64,000 bases of DNA, taken from Jiella soli. Its GTDB lineage: Bacteria > Pseudomonadota > Alphaproteobacteria > Rhizobiales > Rhizobiaceae. Below are positions 18,601 through 26,930 of the stretch, in pieces. Where the stretch lies: assembly GCF_020615385.1 (NCBI RefSeq), contig NZ_JAJAVB010000025.1:209296-273295 (forward strand), given 5' to 3'. The notes under the pieces are model-generated. The model made no database searches. It was not told the DNA's origin and saw nothing but the letters and a program-made list of their open reading frames with translations. Both the position numbers and the translations under genes were made by a program. Position 1 is the stretch's first letter; each line of letters starts with the position of its first letter.

Positions 18601-21211
18601 CGATACCGCCCGGGTCTCGCTCGACAAGCCGCAGTACAAGGTCGGCGACACCGCCACGGTTCACATCGAGCCGCGCTTTGCCGGCAAGGCCGAAGTCTTC
18701 GTCATGGACGAACGCGTCGTCGCCTCCAAGACCGCCGATATCGGCGAGAACGGCGGCGACGTGACGCTCGAGGTCACCCGCGACTGGGGGCCGGGCGTCT
18801 ATATCGCGGCGGTCGTCTACCGTCCGATGGATCTCGACGAAAAGCGCATGCCCGGCCGGGCGATCGGTCTCGCCCATGCCAGCGTCGATCCCGGCGACCG
18901 AGCCCTGTCGGTGTCGATCGCGGCGCCGGACAAGATCGCGCCGCGCCAGAGCATCAACGTCTCGCTCGACGTCGGCGGCGTGAAGCCCGGCGAGACCGCC
19001 TATGTGACGCTCGCCGCCGTCGATGTCGGCATCCTCAACGTCACCCGGTTCGATCCGCCCTCGCCGAAGGGGTTCTACTTCGGCAAGCGGCGTCTGGGCG
19101 TCGAGATCCGCGACCTCTATTCGAAGCTGATCGACCGCACCCAGGGCGCCCCCGGCACCGTCCGCTCCGGCGGCGATGCCGGCGCGAGCTATGAATCGCC
19201 GCCGCCGATGGACGACCTCGTCGCCCGCTATTCCGGCCCGGTCACCGTCGGCGACGACGGCAAGGTGGTGATCCCGCTCGACGTGCCCGACTTCAACGGC
19301 ACCTTGAAGCTGATGGCGATGGCCTGGTCGAAGACCGGGGTCGGCGAGGCCAGTGCCGACATGATCGTCCGCGACCCGATCGTCATGGCGGTCAGCCGTC
19401 CGCGCTTCCTCTCGCCCGGCGACACTTCGCGGATCGCCATCGATCTTACCCATGTCGAGGGTCCGACCGGCCGCACCCATGTGGTCCTGTCGGGCGGCGC
19501 CGGGATCGCCAGCCTCGGCGGCGAGGCCGACCGGACGATCGAAATCGCCGACGGCGGCCATGAGCGCATGCTCGTGCCGGTGAAGGCCGAGGCGATCGGC
19601 GACGCCGCCTTCGACCTGGCCCTGACCATGCCGAACGGCGAGACGCTTAGAAAGAACTTCCGGCTTCCCGTTCGCTCGATCGCGCCGGAAACCGTCGACA
19701 AGAGCGTCGTGACGGTGGCGGCCAATGGCGGACGGCTGGCCCTCTCGCCGGATCTCTTCGCCGGCTATGTTCCCGGCACCGGCAAGGCGACGCTGTCGAT
19801 CGCCGGGGCGACCGAGTTCGACGTCGCCGGGGTCGTCCGGGCGCTCGACCGCTATCCCTATGGCTGTACCGAACAGCTGACGTCGCGGGCTTTGCCGCTC
19901 GTCTATCTCGACAAGACCATCCTCGCCGCCGGGCTCGGCGCCACCGAGGACGTGACGAAGCGGGTGGAGGACGCGGTGACCGCCGTTCTCGCCAACCAGT
20001 CCTCGTCCGGCAGCTTCGGGTTGTGGCAGCCCGATTCCGGCGATCTCTGGCTCGACGCCTATGTCACCGACTTTCTGACGAGGGCGCGCGAAACCGGCTA
20101 CAAGGTTCCGGAGGAAGGCTTCTCCCTCGCCATCGACAATCTGCGCAACAGCCTCGCCTATCTGCCGGACCAGCCGGACTGGGGCCCGGTCGCCTATGCC
20201 TATTACGTCCTCGCCCGCAACGGCCGGGCCGCGATCGGTGACCTGCGCTATTATGTCGACAATCAGGTGGACAGCCTGCCGACACCGCTCGCCAAGGCCC
20301 AGATGGCGGCCGCGCTGGCGCTCTATGGCGACCGGACGCGGGCCGAGACCGTGTTCCGGAGGGCGGTCGATCAGGCGACCAACGGCTACACGTCAAACCG
20401 TCTGCGGACGGACTACGGCACGGCGCTGCGCGACGACGCCGCGGTGCTGACGCTGGGCCTGGAGACGGCGATCGACGGCGTCGCCTTCGACGGCCTCGTG
20501 CGGCAGGTCAATGCCGAGCGCCAGAGCAAGCGCTATACATCCACCCAGGAGGACGTCTGGTCGCTGCTTGCCGCCCATGCCCTCCTCACCCGCCAGCCGC
20601 CGCAATTGACCGTCGCCGGCAAGAATGTCGACGGGCCCTATGCCGCCGCCTTCGACGCGCAGTCGCTCGCCGCCGGCCTCGACATCGCCAATCGCGGCCC
20701 GGCGCCGCTGTCGGCTCGGGTGACGCTGAGGGGCGTGCCGGAGGTGACGCCTCCGGCCTCGGTCGACGGCTATGCGATCAGCCGCAGCTACTACACGCTC
20801 GAGGGGACGCAGGCCGATCCTTCGCAGATCGGACAGGGCGACCGTCTGGTCGCCGTCGTCGAAGTCACGCCGATCGACACCGGGCCTGCCCGGCTGATGA
20901 TCAACGATCCGCTGCCGGCGGGCCTCGAGATCGACAATCCCGCGATCCTCAAGGGCGGCGACGTCGCCGCGCTCGACTGGCTGGAACTGTCCGGAGAGGC
21001 CGCTCATACGGAGTTCCGCGCCGACCGCTTCCTCGCCGCCGTCAACCAGGGCGACGGCGACACGGCGACGCGCCGCTTCGCCTATATCGTGCGGGCGGTC
21101 TCGCCGGGCACCTTCGACCATCCGGCCGCCGTCGTGGAAAACATGTACGACCCGACCCGGCGCGGACGCACCGATGCCGGCGGGGTCGAGGTGATCGGGC
21201 CGCTCAAATGA
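15632..21211 (+). CDS. Bacterial alpha-2-macroglobulin family protein with N-terminal PAN domain
   Basis: This is a very large (1859-residue) exported protease-trapping protein. An N-terminal signal peptide (FRAVGAAAIFALAVLSAPTLA) lacks a lipobox Cys, unlike E. coli YfhM. A PAN/apple-like module with four Cys follows (about residues 68-125), then a helical region. The macroglobulin-like repeats contain PLDVFITPERGIYRAGDTAY. The thioester motif CTEQ at Cys1412 (in YPYGCTEQL) matches CxEQ, so covalent trapping is predicted. ATG 15632 has AAGGTG upstream; a GTG three codons earlier is possible. pbpC follows 228 bases later, the conserved pairing in which A2M protects the envelope from proteases entering through a damaged outer membrane and PbpC repairs peptidoglycan. 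Confidence 0.93.
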   Translation: MTWLGKFRAVGAAAIFALAVLSAPTLAAEKKSGPGPEGSAGAQVETVTPEAAQGGALATGAGTRQIVVTKGADYFGRDYDVLKDVGVDQCSAACVADKRCLAFTLNERTGWCFMKEGLGELRTVAGATSGRIVEAPAIDETSVETRVADLDFLARAALDEAKRRRLALASADRDPNAASLTVQDLAAKAGAALTYQSAIEYYSEVLKHEPLNHRAWNGLAQAALNYSPDDYQKRMENAQLRSDAAINAYLTSASDAERAAALAKLGDGFASASDWKQAIRSYRKSLALAEEPTVVAQLDSVVAAHGFRIVDHTIDNNAANPRICLTFSDALSAKLTSAENPGDYLGVEGGDTLPVTASGTQMCVEGVKHGERYHIVARPGITSVDGETLPKQAVLDIYVKDRDPSVRFATNAYVLPAGGNATIPVTTINTAELEAKLQRIDERGLTDAIGGERFLRELSQYQVQDITDQSGEDVWQGRVDVVRDLNREVVTAIPVSAIAPDLKPGVYVLTATAKNGPKYQDTSATQWFVVSDIGLTTFSASDGFHVVARSLGSAAPLGEVDLGLVAANNQVLGTARTDASGHARFPAGLLRGTGGERPAVLTANRQKSDFVFLDLTASPFDLTDRGVDGRAPAGPLDVFITPERGIYRAGDTAYLTAMTRDSQGIAITGLTLTEIVTRPDGVEHARSQVSDFGAGGYSFPVALPPSAQRGVWKVALHTDPKQPALAEASFLVEDFEPQKIDFDLTIDAKVLDPASPPVIDVSARYLFGAPAGGLEVNGEAVLTSTSSIDGFPGYSFGLATDETTATRQPFDVATTDETGAAEIAPVAFDPPVTTRPLSASLQVRVVDAGGRPVEKTTELPLAGSKPRLGIKPRVDGDVAENSLAAFDVIAIGADRMRMALPKADWVLKKVTTRFQWYSTGSGWNYEPIRSTARVASGTVEISPDQPAAIEAPVEWGEYELTLSDPSDEAVPASVTFYAGWYVAAASLDTPDTARVSLDKPQYKVGDTATVHIEPRFAGKAEVFVMDERVVASKTADIGENGGDVTLEVTRDWGPGVYIAAVVYRPMDLDEKRMPGRAIGLAHASVDPGDRALSVSIAAPDKIAPRQSINVSLDVGGVKPGETAYVTLAAVDVGILNVTRFDPPSPKGFYFGKRRLGVEIRDLYSKLIDRTQGAPGTVRSGGDAGASYESPPPMDDLVARYSGPVTVGDDGKVVIPLDVPDFNGTLKLMAMAWSKTGVGEASADMIVRDPIVMAVSRPRFLSPGDTSRIAIDLTHVEGPTGRTHVVLSGGAGIASLGGEADRTIEIADGGHERMLVPVKAEAIGDAAFDLALTMPNGETLRKNFRLPVRSIAPETVDKSVVTVAANGGRLALSPDLFAGYVPGTGKATLSIAGATEFDVAGVVRALDRYPYGCTEQLTSRALPLVYLDKTILAAGLGATEDVTKRVEDAVTAVLANQSSSGSFGLWQPDSGDLWLDAYVTDFLTRARETGYKVPEEGFSLAIDNLRNSLAYLPDQPDWGPVAYAYYVLARNGRAAIGDLRYYVDNQVDSLPTPLAKAQMAAALALYGDRTRAETVFRRAVDQATNGYTSNRLRTDYGTALRDDAAVLTLGLETAIDGVAFDGLVRQVNAERQSKRYTSTQEDVWSLLAAHALLTRQPPQLTVAGKNVDGPYAAAFDAQSLAAGLDIANRGPAPLSARVTLRGVPEVTPPASVDGYAISRSYYTLEGTQADPSQIGQGDRLVAVVEVTPIDTGPARLMINDPLPAGLEIDNPAILKGGDVAALDWLELSGEAAHTEFRADRFLAAVNQGDGDTATRRFAYIVRAVSPGTFDHPAAVVENMYDPTRRGRTDAGGVEVIGPLK

Positions 21212-21224
21212 GACAAGTGCGCAG

Positions 21225-21249
21225 GCGGGCGCTCGCAAGGTGCGCCCGC
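21225..21249 (+). terminator. Stem-loop after the macroglobulin gene
   Basis: GCGGGCGC, TCGCAAGGT, GCGCCCGC is a perfect 8-bp stem 13 bases after the stop, followed by TTCACCCTCG. It may be a partial terminator between the macroglobulin gene and pbpC. The rest of the 228-base gap shows no gene. Confidence 0.45.
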
Positions 21250-21439
21250 TTCACCCTCGCGGCGGGCTTGCCCTGCCGTGAAGCGACGGGAGCCGGTCGC
21301 CGCCAGAGCCCTACGAGCCGCTTCCGGACCGACGGTGGTCGGTCGATCATCCGTCGTTCGGTGTTGCGCCACCACACTTGCAGCGATCAGGGGACGCTTG
21401 TCCTGACCTTCGCCCGGACAGGGTCGAGGTTCCGCTGAC

Positions 21440-23512
21440 ATGTCCGCACTGCGCCGCTCGGCCCAGGCGGGTCTCCTGGGGCTTCTCCTTCTTCTCGTCG
21501 CTGTGCTCTGGAGCTATTCGGCCTTCGAGGCGGCGGTCGCGCGACGGCTCGCCGCGTTCCAGCCACCCGAGGTCGGGGTGGAGGTGGTCGCGCGGGACGG
21601 CGCGCTCCTGCGCCCGTTCCCAGTCTCCGACGGGCGCTGGCGGCTCGCGGCGACTGCGGGATCGGTCGATCCGCGCTTCCTGACAATGCTGCTCGCCTGG
21701 GAGGACAAGCGCTTCGCCGAGCATGGCGGCATCGACGGCCTCGCGCTCCTGCGCGCCGTCTTTCAGTCCGTATCCAGCGGCCATATCGTCTCCGGCGGCT
21801 CGACCCTGACCATGCAGGTCGCGCGCATCCTGAAGTCCTTGCCGACGGGGAGCTTTGCGGCGAAGGGCGAGCAGATGCTGACGGCGATCGCGCTGGAGCG
21901 GCGCCTGTCCAAGGCCGAGATCCTCGCGCTCTATCTTCAGCTGGCGCCCTATGGCGGCAATGTCGAAGGCGTGCGGGCCGCGAGCCTGACCCTGTTCGGC
22001 AAGGAACCGCGACGGCTGACCGCGGCGGAGGCGGCGCTTCTCGTCGCGCTGCCGCAATCGCCGGAGCGCTACCGGCCGGATCGCTTTCCCGAACGCGCCA
22101 GGGCCGCCCGCGACCGTGTCCTGACCCGCATGGCGGACCTTGGCATTCTCGACGCCAGGGAGGCCGGGCGGGCGAGGCGGGAGCGCATTCCGTCCGGGCG
22201 TCTCGACATGCCCATGGCCGTCGCCCATGCAGCCGAGCGGCTGCATGCCGCCTCGCCGGATGCGATGCGGATCGATCTCACCATCGACGCCGGCCTGCAG
22301 ACGCGGCTCGAGACCTATGCGCGCGAGAAGGCGAAGACGCTCAAGAAGCCCGTCAGCCTCGGCCTCGTCGTCGCCGACTACACGACCGGGGAAATCCTCG
22401 CCGAAGTCGGATCGCCCGATTATTTCGACCGCGAGCGGCAGGGCTTCGTCGATCTGACCCAGGCGCTTCGTTCGCCCGGCTCGACCCTGAAGCCGCTGAT
22501 CTACGGGCTAGCCTTCGAACGCGGCGTCGCCCATCCCGAAAGCCTTGTCGACGATTCGCCCGGCGATTTTGCCGGCTATACGCCGCAGAATTTCGACGGC
22601 AGCTTCGCCGGCGTCATCACCGCGCGCCGCGCCCTGCAGCTGTCGCGCAACCTGCCGGCGGTCGAGCTTCTCAGCCGCGTCGGTCCGAGCCGTCTCGTCC
22701 ACCGCATGCGCCGCGCGGGCGCGACGCCGGAACTCGGCGACCGGTCGCTGCCGGGCCTCGCCATCGGCCTCGGCGGCATCGGGCTCACGCTCGAGGACCT
22801 CGTGCGGATCTATGCCGGCATCGCCAATGGCGGCGTCGCCATGCCGCTGCAAATCGAACAGTCGGCGGCCGCCGGGACAATCGGTAAGCGCATCCTGTCG
22901 GAACAGGCGGCCTGGTACGTGACCTCGATCCTCGCCGGTGCGACCACCACCACCAAGGGATCGCCCGGCGACATCGCCCACAAGACCGGGACCTCCTATG
23001 GCTACCGCGACGCCTGGACCATCGGCTATGACGGCCGCCACGTCGTCGGCGTCTGGCTGGGGCGGCCGGACGGCGCGCCGGTCGCAGGCCTCGTCGGTCA
23101 GGATTCGGCCGTTCCGGTGATGCATGACGTCTTCGCTCGGATCGGCAAGGTAGAGCGGCTTTTGGGCCCGCCGCCGGGGATCCTCGCCTCGGCGGGTGCC
23201 GGCCTGCCGCCGCCGCTGCGCCGCGTCGGGCGCGCTGCCGAGCAGAAGCTCTCGGGCCTTGCCCCGGAGATCGTGTTCCCGCCCAATGCCGCTCATGTCG
23301 AACTCGGGCTTCGCGACGGCAGCGCGGCCGAACTCGCCCTCAAGGTTCGCAATGGCCGACCGCCTTTCACCTGGTATGTCGACGGCCTGCCGGTCGGCCG
23401 CAACGAGGTAAGGCGCCAGTCTCACTGGCGGGCGAGCGAACCGGGCTTCGTGGATATCTCCGTCGTCGACGCGGCCGGCGCGGCGGCTTCGAGCCGGGTC
23501 TTCGTCGAATAG
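21440..23512 (+). CDS. pbpC: Penicillin-binding protein 1C
   Basis: This bifunctional class A penicillin-binding protein (690 residues) is anchored by one N-terminal helix (GLLLLLVAVLWSYSAFEA). The glycosyltransferase domain has the catalytic block EDKRFAEHGGIDGLALLRAV and GGSTLTMQVARIL. The transpeptidase has SxxK in SPGSTLKPLIYG, SRN in LSRNLPAVELL and KTG in HKTGTSYGYRDAW. The C-terminal 90 residues form the BiPBP_C domain characteristic of PbpC. The gene follows the macroglobulin gene in the same direction, the usual order. Family members are accessory enzymes rather than the main growth synthase. Confidence 0.95.
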   Translation: MSALRRSAQAGLLGLLLLLVAVLWSYSAFEAAVARRLAAFQPPEVGVEVVARDGALLRPFPVSDGRWRLAATAGSVDPRFLTMLLAWEDKRFAEHGGIDGLALLRAVFQSVSSGHIVSGGSTLTMQVARILKSLPTGSFAAKGEQMLTAIALERRLSKAEILALYLQLAPYGGNVEGVRAASLTLFGKEPRRLTAAEAALLVALPQSPERYRPDRFPERARAARDRVLTRMADLGILDAREAGRARRERIPSGRLDMPMAVAHAAERLHAASPDAMRIDLTIDAGLQTRLETYAREKAKTLKKPVSLGLVVADYTTGEILAEVGSPDYFDRERQGFVDLTQALRSPGSTLKPLIYGLAFERGVAHPESLVDDSPGDFAGYTPQNFDGSFAGVITARRALQLSRNLPAVELLSRVGPSRLVHRMRRAGATPELGDRSLPGLAIGLGGIGLTLEDLVRIYAGIANGGVAMPLQIEQSAAAGTIGKRILSEQAAWYVTSILAGATTTTKGSPGDIAHKTGTSYGYRDAWTIGYDGRHVVGVWLGRPDGAPVAGLVGQDSAVPVMHDVFARIGKVERLLGPPPGILASAGAGLPPPLRRVGRAAEQKLSGLAPEIVFPPNAAHVELGLRDGSAAELALKVRNGRPPFTWYVDGLPVGRNEVRRQSHWRASEPGFVDISVVDAAGAAASSRVFVE

Positions 23513-23755
23513 GCCGCCGCTTTGCCGCGCGAACATTTGGGCCGCGTGATTCGCGAGACGAGCGAACGCACGGGCACCCTTGTTTGTCGCTGCGCGCCGG
23601 CGATGTCCGGCCATTGAGCCGCTGCGCCCGCCGCGCTACAGAGCCGTTCGATACTGAACCGGACGGTGCCTGCAAACGATGCGCGACGAATGCCTTGAAC
23701 CGCGTCTTTGGCGCCGGACTACCCTTCTGCCGATCCCGATCGGCCGGCTCGCCTG

Positions 23756-25225
23756 ATGCAGACCGTCCGGCGCACCATCCAGCGATCCGCTACCGCCGTC
23801 ATCGCGGGCTTCGCCATTCTCGTCGTCGCGGCGGTGACCGCCGGCTGGATCCTGGTGAGGACCCAGGACGTCACCGAGCTCGTCGCGCACACCTTCGAGG
23901 TCGAGGCCGCGCTCGCCGATCTGAGGTCGCTGTCGGAGCGGATCGAGACGGCGCGCCGCGGCTATCTGATCGAGCCCGATTCCCGTTTCCTCGCCACGTT
24001 CGAGGAAACGGCCGCCGAACTGCCGAGGCAGCTGGAGCGGATCTCGGCGCTTGTGTCGGACAATCCCAGCCAGATCGGGCGGCTGGCCGAGCTGAAGCGG
24101 CTGAATGCGGAGCATCTGAGGCTGTTGCGGGACTCGATTTCTGACCGGAGCGGCGGCGGCAGCGGCGTCAGCGCCGCCACCATTCTCGACGAGGAGGATG
24201 TCTCGATCGTCTCGCGGATCCGCGAACTGTCGCGCGAGATGACCGGGGAGGAGCGAACGCTCCTTGCCGAACGCGAGACGGCCCAGCGTCGCGGCGTGAT
24301 CGCCTCCTACATCATCCTCGTCGTCGCTTTCGTCCTGCTCATCGCCGTTGCCGCGGGGACCATTGCGGCGACCCGGCGCAACATGCGAGAGCTTGCCCTC
24401 TCGCGCGATCAGCTGCGGTTGCTCAACACCGATCTGGAATCGGCGGTCGCCGTCCGCACGTCGGAATTGCAGCGCGCCAATGACGAGATCCAGCGCTTCG
24501 CCTACATCGTCTCGCACGATCTGAGATCTCCGCTGGTCAACGTCATGGGCTTCACCAGCGAGCTGGAGGCGGCGACGCGACCGCTGAGCGAGATGATCGA
24601 CCGGGCGGAGGAGGAGGCGCCGGACATCGTCACCGAAGAGGCCCGGCTCGCCGTCCGGGAGGACCTGCCGGAATCGATCGGCTTCATCCGCTCCTCGACC
24701 CAGAAGATGGACCGGCTGATCAATGCCATCCTCAGGCTGTCGCGCGAGGGGCGCCGGGTGCTGACGCCGGAACCGGTCGATATGAACGAGATCGTCCGAC
24801 AGATCGCCGACACCATGCAGCACCGCGTCGACGAGATGGGGGCCGAGATCCGCGTCGAGCCGCTGCCGACGCTCGTCACCGACCGGCTGGCGATCGAACA
24901 GATCGTCTCCAACCTCGTGGAGAACGCGGTGAAGTACCTGAAGCCCGGGCGTGCCGGCGTGGTGACGGTTCGCGGCACCGCACAGCGCGACCGCGCGATC
25001 ATCGAGATCGAGGACAATGGCCGCGGCATCGATCCCAAGGATCATGAACGCATTTTTGACCTATTTCGGCGATCTGGAGCGCAAGATCAGCCGGGCGAAG
25101 GAATTGGACTGGCGCATGTGCGCGCGCTGGCCTATCGCCTAGGCGGTGTGATCTCGTGCGAGTCGACGCTTGACCAGGGGGCGACTTTCCGGATTTCAAT
25201 GCCGCTCGAGATCAAATCTGCCTGA
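23756..25225 (+). CDS. CHASE3-domain sensor histidine kinase
   Basis: This membrane kinase has about 489 residues. A first helix (ATAVIAGFAILVVAAVTAGW) is followed by a periplasmic helical CHASE3 domain (residues about 35-180, with RGYLIEPDSRFLATFEE), a second helix (IILVVAFVLLIAVAAGTI), a coiled-coil linker and a HisKA domain with His254 in YIVSHDLRSPLVN. The ATPase domain has NLVENAVKYLKPG and IEIEDNGRGIDP. An acidic insertion after the His box (RAEEEAPDIVTEEARLAV) is unusual. ATG 23756 lacks a clear ribosome site; TTG 23708 is an alternative. Two receiver genes follow within 15 bases each, forming one operon. Confidence 0.87.
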   Translation: MQTVRRTIQRSATAVIAGFAILVVAAVTAGWILVRTQDVTELVAHTFEVEAALADLRSLSERIETARRGYLIEPDSRFLATFEETAAELPRQLERISALVSDNPSQIGRLAELKRLNAEHLRLLRDSISDRSGGGSGVSAATILDEEDVSIVSRIRELSREMTGEERTLLAERETAQRRGVIASYIILVVAFVLLIAVAAGTIAATRRNMRELALSRDQLRLLNTDLESAVAVRTSELQRANDEIQRFAYIVSHDLRSPLVNVMGFTSELEAATRPLSEMIDRAEEEAPDIVTEEARLAVREDLPESIGFIRSSTQKMDRLINAILRLSREGRRVLTPEPVDMNEIVRQIADTMQHRVDEMGAEIRVEPLPTLVTDRLAIEQIVSNLVENAVKYLKPGRAGVVTVRGTAQRDRAIIEIEDNGRGIDPKDHERIFDLFRRSGAQDQPGEGIGLAHVRALAYRLGGVISCESTLDQGATFRISMPLEIKSA

Positions 25226-25236
25226 GGACGAACGCC

Positions 25237-25689
25237 GTGACCAGCCACCAGACCGTCAGCATCGTGATGATCGAGGATGACGAGGGGCATGCGCGTCTGA
25301 TCGAGAAGAATATCCGCCGCGCGGGCGTCTCCAACGAGATCAATCATTTTGCCGACGGCACATCGGCGCTGGACTTCCTGTTCAACCACCACCAGGGCCC
25401 GGCCCGCAACGGCCCGGCCCTCGTGCTTCTCGACCTCAACCTTCCGGACATGAGCGGGACCGACATCCTGGTCAAGATGAAGGCCGAGGGAAGCCCCCTG
25501 CGGCGGACGCCCGTCGTCGTGCTGACGACCACGGACGACAAGGTGGAGATCGAGCGCTGCTACGATCTCGGCGCCAATGTCTACATCACCAAGCCGGTGA
25601 ACTATGAATCCTTTGCACAGGCGATCCGCCAGCTCGGCCTGTTCATCTCCGTGATTCAGCTTCCCGACCAGGAGAAGGACGCATCGTAG
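25237..25689 (+). CDS. Single-domain response regulator (Rcp1-like)
   Basis: This 150-residue stand-alone receiver has acidic pocket MIEDDEGHAR, phospho-acceptor Asp66 in VLLDLNLPDMSG, Thr in VVVLTTTDD and Lys in YITKPVN. It has no output domain. The extended beta4-alpha4 region and C-terminal tail resemble the Rcp1 family that partners with bacteriophytochromes and CHASE3 kinases. The GTG start at 25237 lies 11 bases after the kinase stop, preceded by GAGGACGAACGCC. It ends 5 bases before the receiver-kinase gene. A phosphate-shuttling role between the two kinases is inferred. Confidence 0.88.
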   Translation: MTSHQTVSIVMIEDDEGHARLIEKNIRRAGVSNEINHFADGTSALDFLFNHHQGPARNGPALVLLDLNLPDMSGTDILVKMKAEGSPLRRTPVVVLTTTDDKVEIERCYDLGANVYITKPVNYESFAQAIRQLGLFISVIQLPDQEKDAS

Positions 25690-25694
25690 CTTCC

Positions 25695-26714
25695 GTGCCC
25701 CGGGTTCTCTACATCGACGATGACGAGGGTCTGCGCACGCTGACGCGGCGCGCGCTGCGCCGCCGCGGCTATGAGGTCGTGACGGCGGAAGGGGCCGATG
25801 CGGGCATGGCGCTGCTTGCCGCCGAACCCTTCGACCTCGTCGCGATCGACCACTACATGCCGGGCAAGGACGGGCTGGAGACGCTGGCGATGATCGGCGC
25901 GCTCGAGGCGCCGCCGCCGGTCGTCTATGTCACCGGGTCCGAGGAGACGCGGGTCGCCGTCGCCGCGCTGAAGGCGGGTGCTGCGGACTATGTCGTGAAG
26001 GCCGTCGGCGAGGATTTCTTCGACCTTCTGGCCTCGAGCTTCGACCAGGCGCTGGACCGCCGGGCGCTGCTTGCCGCCAAGACGGAGGCGGAACGGGCGC
26101 TGCTGGCGAGCAACGAGCGGCTCGCCGCGCTCCTGAAGGAGGCCAATCACCGCGTCGCCAATTCGCTCCAGATCGTCGGTGCCTTCGTGCAGCTCCAGGC
26201 CTCGAGCGTCCAGAGCGAGGAGGCCAAGGTCGCGCTGAAGGACACCCATCAGCGGATCGCAGCGATCGGCCAGGTGCATCGGCGGCTCTATACCTCCGAC
26301 GACATCGAGACGGTGGACATGGCCGAATATCTCGGCTCCTTCATCGCCGAGCTGGAATCGACCTGGTCGACGCCGGCCTCGCCGCGGCTGATCCGCCTCG
26401 TCGCCGACAATATCCGGCTGGCGACGGACAAGGCGGTCTCGGTCGGCGTGATCGTCAACGAACTGGTCGGCAATGCCTGCAAATACGCCTATGCGAACGG
26501 CCAGAGCGGCGAGGTCCGGGTGTCGCTGCTGCGCGAAAACGGCTCGTTCCGGCTGAAGGTCGAGGATGACGGCAAGGGCTTCGACCCCGCGAACTCGCCC
26601 AAGGGAACCGGCATCGGCACCAAGCTGATCCGGGCGATGGCTATGAGCCTCAAGGCGGAGCTGGACTATGGCGCCGGCCCCGCCATGCAGGTGAGCATCA
26701 AGGCGCCGCTCTAG
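25695..26714 (+). CDS. Receiver domain fused to an HWE/HisKA_2-type histidine kinase
   Basis: This 339-residue soluble protein is an N-terminal receiver (YIDDDEGLRTL, Asp52 in LVAIDHYMPGKDG, Lys in ADYVVKAVGE) followed by a HisKA_2 kinase. His152 is in LKEANHRVANSLQIVGAFV. The ATPase domain has IVNELVGNACKYAYANGQSG and DDGKGFDP. The kinase could therefore be switched by phosphorylation of its own receiver. It starts with GTG 25695, five bases after the preceding receiver gene. This is the third gene of a kinase/receiver/receiver-kinase operon. Its downstream target is not encoded nearby. Confidence 0.87.
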   Translation: MPRVLYIDDDEGLRTLTRRALRRRGYEVVTAEGADAGMALLAAEPFDLVAIDHYMPGKDGLETLAMIGALEAPPPVVYVTGSEETRVAVAALKAGAADYVVKAVGEDFFDLLASSFDQALDRRALLAAKTEAERALLASNERLAALLKEANHRVANSLQIVGAFVQLQASSVQSEEAKVALKDTHQRIAAIGQVHRRLYTSDDIETVDMAEYLGSFIAELESTWSTPASPRLIRLVADNIRLATDKAVSVGVIVNELVGNACKYAYANGQSGEVRVSLLRENGSFRLKVEDDGKGFDPANSPKGTGIGTKLIRAMAMSLKAELDYGAGPAMQVSIKAPL

Positions 26715-26930
26715 AATCCTCATCGCCGCGACGGCGCAACCCGCAGAAGGCGCAGCGGACGGTCAAGCCCGCGCTGCGTGAACCGGTTGCGTGCAAGGTC
26801 CGCCCGATCCCGGAAGCGGAGACGGCGAAAGACTTGCCTGCTTGGCGTGTTCCTCCCGCAACCCAGTTTAGAGGAGACCCGCCGCCGGAATTCGGCGGGC
26901 GAGAATTTTTCTCGAGGCGGTGATGGATCG

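Noticed and set aside
16103-19561. Long minus-strand open frame opposite the macroglobulin gene
   Set aside because: It is antisense to a gene with clear domain motifs and has a His/Arg/Gly-biased composition typical of GC-rich shadow frames.
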